Shown here piece by piece: positions 21,419 to 30,639 of a stretch of DNA of 64,000 nt. Position numbers and translations under genes: made by a program. Source of the DNA: Anodontia alba (taxonomy: Eukaryota > Mollusca > Bivalvia > Lucinida > Lucinidae); NCBI GenBank assembly GCA_964016985.1, contig OZ024834.1, positions 85,059,723-85,123,722 of the forward strand. The letters run 5' to 3'. Each line of letters opens with the position of its first letter. Within the stretch, counting starts at the first letter, position 1. Under the pieces are notes generated by a model. That model ran no database searches and was not told where the DNA came from. It saw nothing but the letters and a program-made list of their open reading frames with translations.

Positions 21419-21600
21419 TTGACACTTAAATTTCAGCAGACGACATTTTGAAATATTTTTTTCTTATTTAAATATTTCTTATTAAAATAGGATTTGACAC
21501 TTTGTATGAAGTATCAGATCCTATTTTCTAGGAAAAAATAAGAAAAAAAAAATCATCAATTTGTCGTCTGCTGCATCTGGTAAGTGTAAAAAGTAGCCGA
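21419..21600. mobile_element. Family F3-related fold-back
   Basis: 'tttcagcagacgacattttgaaat' at the left is mirrored by 'atcatcaatttgtcgtctgctgcat' at the right. The middle holds 'aaaataggatttgacactttg' and its inverse. Confidence 0.6.
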
Positions 21601-21820
21601 GCTCTTCCGTCGGTAATGTCTTCTGATGAATGTGAGACTGACAACATCTGTACAATGGAATCTCTTTTAAATGGGTTGTCTGGCACGCACAAATAAAATA
21701 ATCACTCGAACCATCAAACTGGACAGATCGAAAGCAGATTAAATTCGATTCTATTGTACTATTGTTTTTTTTCTAAAATTACACATTTGGGTTTTAGGTT
21801 CTACTGAAATGGGGTCTACT

Positions 21821-21985
21821 TAGACTGGCTCCAGTCTCCAGTGACTAAATATACCAAAATAATATCATGACTATAGAGGCTAGTCCAGCCTCTATAGTCA
21901 TTATATTATTCTGGTTTTATTTTAGTGGATTATTAAACAGGATTATGAGAAATATATTATGTCACTGGAGACTGGAGCCAGTCTA
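21821..21985. mobile_element. Family R MITE, copy 2
   Basis: TAGACTGGCTCCAGTCTCCA and its exact complement at the right end. The centre 'gactatagaggctagtccagcctctatagtc' is a shorter palindrome. Family R ends also occur as fragments at 28806 and 34243. Confidence 0.85.
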
Positions 21986-22074
21986 GGATCTAATCTAAAA
22001 GGAAAGAACTGACTTTTCTTTTCTTTTAGATAGACCTATTTTCATAAGGAACCTAGTGTACGAGAAAGCAGACA

Positions 22075-22525
22075 TTACGAAAACAAGCCTATTCAAATAT
22101 ACTGAAAATTTTACCACCAAAAAAATGAAAATTTTCATATAAAAAATCTGATATTTTTTCATATTTCTGCACAAAACATAGATTGAGGGTACTTGTTAGA
22201 ACCGCCTCGGTAAACCCCAGTTTTACTTTATAAAATTGGGCTTTAAGGGGGTCAACATTATATAGGTATGTTAATTTTCGTGATGGGAAATGAAACTCTA
22301 AAAGAAAGTCACAAAATTCGTCTTGTGAAAATGGAAATAAAAACGTACCAAGTATATCTGTAAACCCCAGTAAACCCCAGTTTTACTTTATAAAATTGGG
22401 CTTTACGGGGGTCAACATTATATAGGTATGTTTTCATGATGGGAAATGAAACTCTAAAAGAAAGTCACAAAATTCGTCTTGTGAAAAAGGAAATAAAAAC
22501 GTACCAAGTATATTTGTACCCCTTA
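22075..22525. repeat. Rearranged family D with 160-bp tandem duplication
   Basis: A family D left end (22075-22211) breaks off in its palindrome. From 22212 the right part (aaaccccagttttacttta ... aaaacgtaccaagtatat) is present twice in direct order (22212-22371 and 22372-22525) with only a few differences. Confidence 0.85.
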
Positions 22526-23145
22526 AAAACAACAAAAAAATGTTACTAATTTAATTCAATAATCGGTGGATTTCAAGGTTCGAATTCAGTAGATCTTTAC
22601 TGATTGTAATCTTCCTATAATCTCGTTGCTCGCTTGATGAAAGCTATGGAACGCTAAATTAATAGAATAGAAAGAAAGCGAAAACTATCTTAGAGAGATA
22701 GGAAATGTCATAGAGTTTGATATTATAAAAATTCAAGTAATTATAAACAAATTAAATATTTTAAATAGATTTGATAATAGGAACAAAATACAAGGTCTAG
22801 AATTTTTGGCCTCATTTGGTCCATTAAATTAAGGTCACTTTGGCTAATTTGCAAATTGCTGATATCATACAGATAAAGTTTATTTTCGTGTGATTGTCAA
22901 GCAATCAAGAAAGTTTGTAGCAACAATTGATATGTGGTTCACGAGTTGGTACTTTTTGAGGTACACGCTGTCAAGATATGTCCAGTGTCAAACAAGCATT
23001 TCATGAAGCACACACACACACATACAAAATACAAACGTATGCAACATGAGCGTCGCTGGTCCCATCACGAGTAAAGCTTATTATCTGCGTTGTAAGCTCT
23101 GAAACTTCAAGTTCCTGCATTTAGATGCTACAAAGACACAGGTCC
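22526..23145. other. Intergenic, no gene seen
   Basis: AT-rich unique sequence with a short CA run near 23009-23020. Confidence 0.5.
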
Positions 23146-23159
23146 AAGTATTGCACGTT

Positions 23160-23447
23160 TGTTTGTGTTGCGGTTTTACGGCCCAGTCAACCCAATGGCG
23201 TCATGTCGAGCGCGGTCAGTTTACCTAACCACACTTTTACTGGGCAGGCTTAGTCCTCTAAGCGGTTAACCAGTATTGTGCACATTTTTTCGCCAGAAAC
23301 TGACAACTGCCCTTCTTGAATCAGCGGCAGGAAGAGAATGACCGTAGAAAATATTTCGTGATCAAATCTCGAACGAAAGAATGTTGTCGACCCGGCGGGA
23401 TTCGAACCCGCAACCTCCTGATCACCAGTCAGACGCGCATCCAACTG
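23160..23447 (-). mobile_element. SINE with 14-bp target duplication, 5'-shortened head
   Basis: AAGTATTRCACGTT flanks it (23146-23159 and 23448-23461, one mismatch). On the minus strand the head starts inside the tRNA-like part, so roughly the first 20 bases, including most of the A box, are absent. The B box (GGGTTCGAATCCC) is intact. Confidence 0.85.
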
Positions 23448-23512
23448 AAGTATTACACGTTCAAACAATTAACGCCCTGACCAGACTATGCGGATACGAT
23501 GGTTGGTCGTTA

Positions 23513-23845
23513 CAGTCAACCCTCATTATACCGACACTCGATACAACGACAAAATTCGTTATACTGACAATTTATCTAGCACAGAAACCCTCTCTGAAGA
23601 GGTGACAGTTAATCAGAAAATATGCAAGAACCTTATTATTCAATACTACAAGCAGCATACGTTTTGGATATTTGTTAGAATCGCCTCATCGAGGCGATTC
23701 TAACAAATATCCTAAACATATCTTCTATGAAGAAAAAAAAATAAAACATGACATTCTGCTCATTAAGATTTCTTTACAATAGCAAATTCATTTTAATGGC
23801 AATATCTTTGGGAATAAATGCTATCGTTGTAACGAGGGTTCACTG
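23513..23845. mobile_element. Family J MITE, copy 1 (TA-flanked)
   Basis: Begins TACAGTCAACCCTCATTATA and ends AACGAGGGTTCACTG. The centre is a core-2 variant palindrome (GGATATTTGTTAGAATCGCC). Pogo/Tigger-like ends are an inference from the CAGT...CTCGTTA pattern and the TA flanks. Confidence 0.78.
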
Positions 23846-23936
23846 TTATTGTTTATGGTATCAACTAGGTTTTCTAACGATGTGTCTTGTCAAATAATTA
23901 AGTAACACATCTATATGAAATATATATAGTCGACTC

Positions 23937-24236
23937 CCGTTATCTCGACGATCTCGAATAACCACTTATCTCGAAATGTAAATCTGGTCCCTGTTTAAAC
24001 ATGAACTCTAACAATAGGTTACAAAATATTGTGGAAAAGAGGAGAAATTGCAATTTCTCCTCTTTTCCACAATATTTTCAATATATCTCTATCTTCAGAA
24101 ATCAATTTCACATTCATTTGTGAAATGTGGTTGTTAAATTTATTTTTTCATTTCTGCAAATCTGATATGTCGAGGTATGGATATCTCTAAGTATTTCAGA
24201 TAGTCCCTTGGACTTCGAGATAACAAGGGTCGACTG
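23937..24236. mobile_element. Family K MITE, copy 1 (TA-flanked)
   Basis: Ends AGTCGACTCCCGTTATCTCG and, on the opposite strand, CAGTCGACCCTTGTTATCTC. The centre is an AT-rich palindrome 'gtggaaaagaggagaaattgc'. TA follows at 24237-24238. Confidence 0.8.
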
Positions 24237-24288
24237 TATTTCTAAGCATGCTAAGCTTTTAGGCACTGTTTAACCCCAATGAATTGAC

Positions 24289-24320
<32 letters not shown>

Positions 24321-24408
24321 CTTCCACGAAAAAATTATCTTGTGATTGCTCATTAGAAGTACCTCTGTGTAGTCACATCATATGTTTTCGTGGAGAAATA
24401 GGAAAATA

Positions 24409-24738
24409 CAATGAACCCTCGTTACCGAAAGTTTTGTTCCCAAAGATATTGCCATTAAAATGAATTTGCTATTGTAAAGAATTCTTAATGAGCAGAATGC
24501 CATGTTTTATTTTTATTTCTTCATAGAAGGTATGTTTTGGATATTTGTTAGAATCGCCTCGGTGAGGCGATTCTAACAAATATCCAAAACATATGCTGCT
24601 TGAAGTATTGAATACTAACTTTCCTGCAAAATTTCTGATTAATTGTCAACTCTTTAGAGAGGGTTTCCGTGCCAGTCAAATTGTCAGTAGAACGAATTTT
24701 GTCGTTGTATCGAGTGTCGGTATAATGAGGGTTGACTG
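24409..24738. mobile_element. Family J MITE, copy 2 (inverted)
   Basis: TA at 24407-24408 and 24739-24740. Ends CAATGAACCCTCGTTACCGA and, on the other strand, CAGTCAACCCTCATTATACC. The core palindrome at 24530-24600 is nearly perfect. It lies inverted relative to copy 1. Confidence 0.82.
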
Positions 24739-24878
24739 TATTAATCAGAAAATTCCTCTTATCTATAGCCATAACAATTTCCATTGAATTAGATTACTCT
24801 TGGTTTGGTTGGAGTTTATCGGCCCAGTCAACTGAACACTATTAAAGTTATGTCGAGCCGGTAAATTTTACCTTACTA

Positions 24879-25205
24879 CAGTGAACCCTCGTTACAACGA
24901 CAGCATTTGTTCCAAAAGACGTTGCCATTAAAATTAATGTGCTGTGCTACAGAATACTTAATGAGCAGACTGATATGTAAGAAGGTTTTGTTTTCTTTTT
25001 ATTTCCTCATAGAACATATGCTTTTGATATTTGTTAGAATCGCCTCTTTGAGGCGATTCGAACAAATACCCAAAACATATGTTTCTTCAAAGTATTAAAT
25101 ACAATATTCTTGCATAATTTGTGACTAATTGTTACATCTTAAGCGAAGGTTTCGTGACAGTCAAATTGTCTTTATATTGAATTTTGTCGTTTTAGCGAGT
25201 GTCGA
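24879..25205. mobile_element. Family J MITE, copy 3, right end lost to family G
   Basis: Left end TACAGTGAACCCTCGTTACA is intact. The right end stops at 'gcgagtgtcga' where the TA of the neighbouring family G element begins, missing about 20 terminal bases. Confidence 0.75.
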
Positions 25206-25207
25206 TA

Positions 25208-25563
25208 CAGTCAAACTTCAATGGCTCGAACATCTTTGGGACCATGGAAATTTGTTCGAGACATGAGTAGTTTGAGCCACGGAGGGTTTATCATAGCGCC
25301 AGGTCAGGAGGCAAAATAGGATAATTCAGGATTGTCTTTTCCAACTTTTATATAATAGTGGTATGTTGTGTACTCATTTGAATCGCCTCGATGAGGCGAT
25401 TCAAATGAGTACACACAACATACAGTTTCAGCATAAATTAGGACAATATCTCTAAATATTTGTTTTCTTGAGCTATCGGAAAAATGTCCTACGGGCTCAA
25501 AAAGTAGTTCGAGTCATCCACGACAAACGAGTCATCCGTGTTCGAGCCATTGAGGTTACACTG
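25208..25563. mobile_element. Family G MITE, copy 1 (TA-flanked)
   Basis: Terminal repeats CAGTCAAACTTCAATGGCTC / CAGTGTAACCTCAATGGCTC with TA at 25206-25207 and 25564-25565. Core 2 in the centre reads GTACTCATTTGAATCGCCTC. The open frame at its right side is not coding. Confidence 0.83.
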
Positions 25564-25684
25564 TATAAAGAGGGCTGTCTGTACACTTTTCCTGGTTATG
25601 CTTCGTTTCATAGGAATGTATCCATGTCAGAATATTACAACAAGAAAAATTGCATTCTATCGCTATCCTTGCTAAGTTTGTTAA

Positions 25685-25875
25685 CCTTTCCCACTCTCTG
25701 GGCAGATTCACCAGTCAACAAACAATGGTGATATTTTTTCTTATTTTTCCCAGAAAATAGACTTCGACATTTCCTTAGGAGACAATTTGCATGAAATGTC
25801 GAAATCTGTTTTCTGGGGAAAATAAGAAAAAAATTTCAAAATGTCTGCTGAATTTTTTACCCAGCATGCTAAGCG
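25685..25875. mobile_element. Family F3 MITE (TTAA-flanked)
   Basis: TTAA at 25681-25684 and 25876-25879. Ends CCTTTCCCACTCTCTGGGC and GCTTAGCATGCTGGG (opposite strand). Interior palindrome 'gacatttccttaggagacaatttgcatgaaatgtc'. Confidence 0.72.
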
Positions 25876-25879
25876 TTAA

Positions 25880-26513
25880 ACATGAAATATCAATCATACT
25901 TCCTTTGATTTTGAAATAAAACATATATTACTTATATGCGCGCGCGCCATAAGAACTGATTACTTTTCTTTTGAGTTTTGATTAATCGTATCAAACTAAA
26001 TGCCTATATCTATTAGTTTTACACCGACAAAGTTGTAAAACATCTTCCTCGAAATATCATAACACCAAAATCATTTTAATTTTCACTGAGATCAAAGACA
26101 TTCTTTCCGCTGCAAGACAATCCCGCGAATTGATTTTGATAATACAGATAAAATGCAAACAATTTGATTTTAAAATATCATAATTTTCTCATTACGCATA
26201 ACAAAATATACAAACCACTTCGCACAAAATAGTCCCTTTGCGCATTTACGACCATTTAAGTCTCATATCAACCTGCGCTTCCGTACAGGCTGATCTGGAC
26301 CCGCGCTTTTCGCAGACGGGTTCTATAGCAAGTCGAACAAAAAAGGGCGTGATCAAGTGGCACTCATGCACAGTCTGTTTTGGTACTCCGCCATCATCTA
26401 TGCGCCGTAAAGCCCCTTTTTACGTGACGTGGCTTGTCAGTAAAAATAAGTACTTGGCCCCCGATGCAAGTAAAACACCTGTATGGTAATGCAGCAGTTT
26501 CTTACCCAATTAT
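25880..26513. other. Intergenic, decayed core-3 remnant
   Basis: AT-rich. 26238-26325 contains 'cctgcgcttccgtacaggctgatctgg', a decayed family A piece. No gene seen. Confidence 0.45.
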
Positions 26514-26722
26514 CCCTAAAAGCGCCAAGCAAAATCAGTAGCAGACGACAATCTTTTTTTTTTTTTTTTTTCAACATTTTTTCATAGAAAATTAGTCGAC
26601 ATTCCATGTGAATCGTCTGCTTGGCAGTCGATTCACATGAAATGTCGACTTATTTTCTTCTTTTTTTTTTTATTTAAAAAAATTGTCGTCTGCTGCAGTT
26701 GTGATTGGTGCTTTAAGGCTTA
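26514..26722. mobile_element. Family F2 MITE, copy 1
   Basis: Left end CCCTAAAAGCGCCAAGCAAA and right end TTGGTGCTTTAAGGC with a central ATTCACATGAAATGTCGAC palindrome. The TTAA flanks have decayed. Confidence 0.7.
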
Positions 26723-26765
26723 AGTATAAAATAATGTTTTAGTGTTTTCAGTACATAATATCGAA

Positions 26766-27690
26766 CTTATCCTGCTGTCCTTTCGACATCACTCGGAAAG
26801 ACGTTTTTTGTTTGGCGTTTTATTTTAAATGAAAATATTTTGTTCTGATTGACCATATCTTACCATATCTTATCATACACCATTTATCTTCTGTTTCTGT
26901 GATTTGTTCTCAAATATATGTACCCTAAAATTAAATTTACGGCCAAAACTTGGTCTGACCAATGCAAATCAAGTGATATATATATATATATAGTTTCGTC
27001 TAAGAAAATATTTTTATTTTTCTTTGCTGAATCTGAATATTGATGTTTTACAGCAATATTGTGAAAATTTCAGAAAAACATTGAACAAGCGGAACGTTGA
27101 AAATCTGCCTCCCAGTTACCTACCCTACAGATTTCTGCATAATTTGCATTCATTTTTACTATGGGAAAAAGTGAAAATATTTGACTTTTTTAAAAGCAAA
27201 TGACCAGAATAAAACTACAGTCGAACCTTAATAGCTCGAACATCTTTGGGAACATGGAAATTCGTTCGAGACATGGGTAGCTCGAGCCACTGAGGGTTAA
27301 TCATGGCACCAGTTCAGGAAGCAAATAGCGATAATTTAGGGAAATCTTTTCGATTTTCTACACAGTGATTGTAAGTTGAGTGTACTCATTAGTATCGCCT
27401 TGATGAGGCGATTCTAATGAGTACACACAACATACAGTTTCACGATAAAATAAGAAAATTTCCGTAAATATTTGTTTCCTTGAGCTATCAGAATTTCGTA
27501 GGAACTCAAAAACGAGTTCGAATTAGCCATGGTAATCGAGCTATCGGTTTTCGAGCCATCGAGGTTCGACTGTATTTGTGCATGGGTAGTAACGACATAT
27601 GGGTTTGCATTATACAATGACAAAGGTTTGCAAATTCACTTCTGTGTAAAGCGCCAAGCAAAAAACGACTCTGAAAGATGTCGAAAACAC
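26766..27690. mobile_element. Family P element, copy 1, split by a family G insertion
   Basis: About 570 bp of element plus the insertion at 27218-27572. Terminal repeats are CTGTCCTTTCGACATCACTC ... TTTTTTGTTTGGCG on the left and GTCGTTTTTTGCTTGGCG on the opposite strand at the right. Copy 2 (54770-55341) is uninterrupted. Confidence 0.82.
27218..27572. mobile_element. Family G MITE, copy 2, nested in family P
   Basis: TA at 27216-27217 and 27573-27574. Ends CAGTCGAACCTTAATAGCTC / CAGTCGAACCTCGATGGCTC. The core-2 palindrome is at 27375-27432. Confidence 0.86.
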
Positions 27691-27826
27691 AATTTAGTAT
27701 CCGGACAGGCAGGAATAGAAGCAAATCAGGCCCCATACCCTAAGATAAGAGTGTACAAGGACAAGCATGGTAAAGCATTAAGGTGTTCAAATATTCAGGA
27801 TAAATATGGTAGTTGGACTTTGTTAA

Positions 27827-28316
27827 CCCTTGTCCTACTGAACCCGGATATACCCTGCCTTTGCAAACAGTGCAGATCTAGATCAGTTGGCTTCTGAAGA
27901 AGCCAACTGATCTGGATCTGCACTGTTTGCCATTAAGTATATAGATTTATAGCAACAATCTGAAACATCACGAAAACATGCCAATATATTTTTGACCCCC
28001 TTAAACCCCACTTTTATACAGTAAAACTGGGGTTTACAGGGGTATATATTATTTTTCTTATTTCTGCTCAAAAACATAGAATATGGGTACTCGTTAGAAC
28101 CGCCTCGGCCAGGCGGTTCGCACGAGTACCGCAGTCTATGTTTTGAGCAGAAATATGAAAAAAAAAAAATCAGAACTTTTATCTGAAAACTTTCAGTTTT
28201 TGGTGATGGAATTTTCAATATTTTTGAATAGGCGTGTTTTCGTAATGTCGAGTTTTCAGATTGGCTGAAAATTAGAAGTGGGCATGGCATCTTAATTTAT
28301 TCAGCAGGACAAGGGT
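27827..28316. mobile_element. Family C MITE, copy 2, with nested family D
   Basis: TTAA at 27823-27826 and 28317-28320. Ends CCCTTGTCCTACTGAA and TTCAGCAGGACAAGGG. Core 1 at 27863-27930 is nearly perfect. The right half is split by a family D element. Confidence 0.86.
27970..28252. mobile_element. Family D element nested in family C
   Basis: CATCACGAAAACATGCC on the left and GCGTGTTTTCGTAATG on the right; core-2 variant (GGGTACTCGTTAGAACCGCC) with several mismatches in the right arm. The family C sequence 'aacaatctgg...ctgattggctgaaaa' is interrupted by it. Confidence 0.83.
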
Positions 28317-28461
28317 TAAATTTAAACGCCCTGTTGGGTGGACTGCTTCTGAAGGAAGGAACAATTTGATTCGGGAATTCACTTATTGCCGTTCAGTCAA
28401 ATCATGTTAAAACACCACTAGATTAACAACAATATGTATTTCTTGTCTTGTGGTGTACAAC

Positions 28462-29081
28462 AGGGGCGGATTCAGGATGATTTTTAAGGCGGTGTGTCGA
28501 TTTGATAAAATTACCTACTTACTCTATGTATTCGGACAGACAGACATTGGCAAACAGTGTAGACCCTGATCAGACGCCGCAGAACGCGGCGTCTGATCAG
28601 GATCGACACTGTTTGCCACTCACTCAGCAATTTTACTCATACTCAGCAATATTTCTCATACTCACAGGCAGGAAAATGGATTTGTTGAAGAGTATACGGT
28701 AAAGAGCAAGGGTGTAAATATTTAGTGTAAATATGGTATTCCAAATTTATCAAACTTATCCAGAATTTCCCATGAAAATGAAATTTTAAGTCAGACGGGT
28801 TCGACCTAGACTGGCTCCAGTCGTTTTTGTTTTATATCTATTTTTCTCTTTCTCTACATTTTTTTATCATGATCCTCTTTAATCAAACTTCAAGCTACCT
28901 ATGGCTGAACAAAAACTTTCTTTCTAGCCAAGGGACTGAAGTAAACAAAAATTCTACAAGATATACAAGTGTTGTGTCCCCTCAAAAAACAAAAAAGAAG
29001 AAAAAGAAAGAAAAGAAAAATAAAGAAAGGGTCTGAGGCCAGACTAGGGTTCGACCGAACTCCCTCTGAATCCGCCGCTGT
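28462..29081. mobile_element. Family T element, copy 2, with family R fragment inside
   Basis: Starts CAGGGGCGGATTCAGGATGA and ends CCCTCTGAATCCGCCGCTG. Core 1 at 28549-28617 is complete. Between 28806 and about 29035 a TAGACTGGCTCCAGTC fragment and A-rich low-complexity DNA are inserted, so the element is longer than copies 1 and 3. Confidence 0.7.
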
Positions 29082-29327
29082 AGAAATCTGTTTTGTGCCT
29101 TCACAAAAAAAGGAAAGAAACAAAAGCGTGCTTTCTTGTCATGTTTTTGATTCATTTGTTGTTTCTGAGCAGAAATGCACCAAACAATCGGACATGGTTC
29201 TGGTATAGCCACCGTATGATTCACTTTGAGTCATAAATAATCAATGGTTCACTTGGTCCGAAATCATATTTCTTATCCAGTTATAATTCAAATGTAGGAA
29301 CATAAGCAGAATAACGTGTTTCAGTTT

Positions 29328-29664
29328 CAAAAAAAAAAAAAAAAAAAAAAAAATGCGTTATGATATTCACTCATCACGAAAACATACCTATATAATTTTG
29401 ACCCCCTTAAACCCCATTTTTATATAATAAAACTGGGGTTTACAGGGGTATACATTATTCTTCTTATTTCTGCTCAAAAACATAGATTGTGGGTACTCGT
29501 TAGAACCGCCTCGCCGAGGCGGTTCTAACAAGTACCCACAATCTATGTTTTGAGCAGAAATATGAAAAATATCAGAATTTTTTATCTAAAAATTTTCAGT
29601 TTTTGGTGGTGAAAATTTCAATGTTTTTGAATAGGCGTGTTTTCGTAATGTGTTCGCGGACTTC

Positions 29665-29696
<32 letters not shown>

Positions 29697-29720
29697 GCGC
29701 CAGGATATTCACTGTTCGCG
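29328..29720. repeat. Paired poly-A units around a family D element
   Basis: Poly-A (29328-29353) then 'gcgttatgatattcact' on the left; poly-A (29665-29694) then 'cgcgccaggatattcactgttcgcgg' on the right. The left unit is split by family D (29371-29651), and its remainder 'gttcgcgga' follows. Confidence 0.65.
29371..29651. mobile_element. Family D element, best-preserved copy
   Basis: CATCACGAAAACATACC and GCGTGTTTTCGTAATG ends; its core-2 variant arms (GTGGGTACTCGTTAGAACCG) pair almost perfectly over about 60 bp. Confidence 0.85.
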
Positions 29721-30111
29721 GATCGGATCCTGTTATTTTCATTCGACATACCTCACTGGCAAACTTGTGAATCATTTAACAATCACTTACTGCACTCAGG
29801 GTTATCTTAAAATTTCATGTTTTGAAAACGCATCACTTCCGTAGAGGTGGTATGGTTTGCATGTTTTGCGCATTACAAAAACCAAACAGTCAACAAGATA
29901 CGTTTTTACATGTTCAAATATTTATAACCAGATTATTAAATGAGACAGACATCTAAATTTCGGGAATCTTTAAGATAACGAAATTCAAAGGCGTCTATTC
30001 TCTCATCCTTAAGACTTAGTATTGTATTGCTGTATGGAATGTATTTGAAATAAAGCACCATATTTATTCCAAGTTTTCGGACACCTTAACTCCTTATAGG
30101 ATCCAGGATTT
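29721..30111. other. Intergenic, no gene seen
   Basis: Unremarkable sequence with no repeats recognised and no credible open frame. Confidence 0.5.
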
Positions 30112-30440
30112 CTGAGCGGGGAGGGGGTCGAGTAAATCAAATTTCTGTACTTACTCTACGTATTCGGACAGACAGGCTTGAGCAAACAGTGTAGACCCAG
30201 ATCAGACGGCGCAGAACGCGGGGTCCACACTGTTTGCCACCCACCCAGCAATTTCACACACATTCACAGGGTAAAATGGACTTCTTGAAGATAGTTATAA
30301 GGAAAAGTGTCTCAAATTTATTCACAATTTCCCATGCAAATGAAAATTTCAGTCAAAAAAGGGGGAAGGGGGAGGGGGGGGGGGGGAGCGGAGGGGGGGT
30401 TCGACTGAACCCTCGAATCCCCTCTGAATCCGCCCCTGTA
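30112..30440. mobile_element. Family T element, copy 3
   Basis: Right end TTCGACTGAACCCTCGAATC and CTGAATCCGCCCCTGTA. Core 1 at 30182-30237 has lost about 15 bp of one arm. A G-rich run at 30360-30398 is a low-complexity expansion. Confidence 0.65.
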
Positions 30441-30639
30441 CCATATGTATCCTAAAAATTTAACAAGCCTATTTTACTACATGCCGATGTGTCTAAAATT
30501 ACTGGATCAGTGGAAATCAGTGTTGACTCTGATCAGATGCTGCATTCTGCGGCGTCTGAATAGGGTCTGTACAGCTTGCTCAGACCAGATAGTCCGATAT
30601 TTAGGGTAAATACTATGTTTAAACCATATTTAAACATAC

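Noticed and set aside
25468..25731. Plus-strand 87-codon frame
   Set aside because: It covers the end of a family G MITE and the start of a family F3 MITE.
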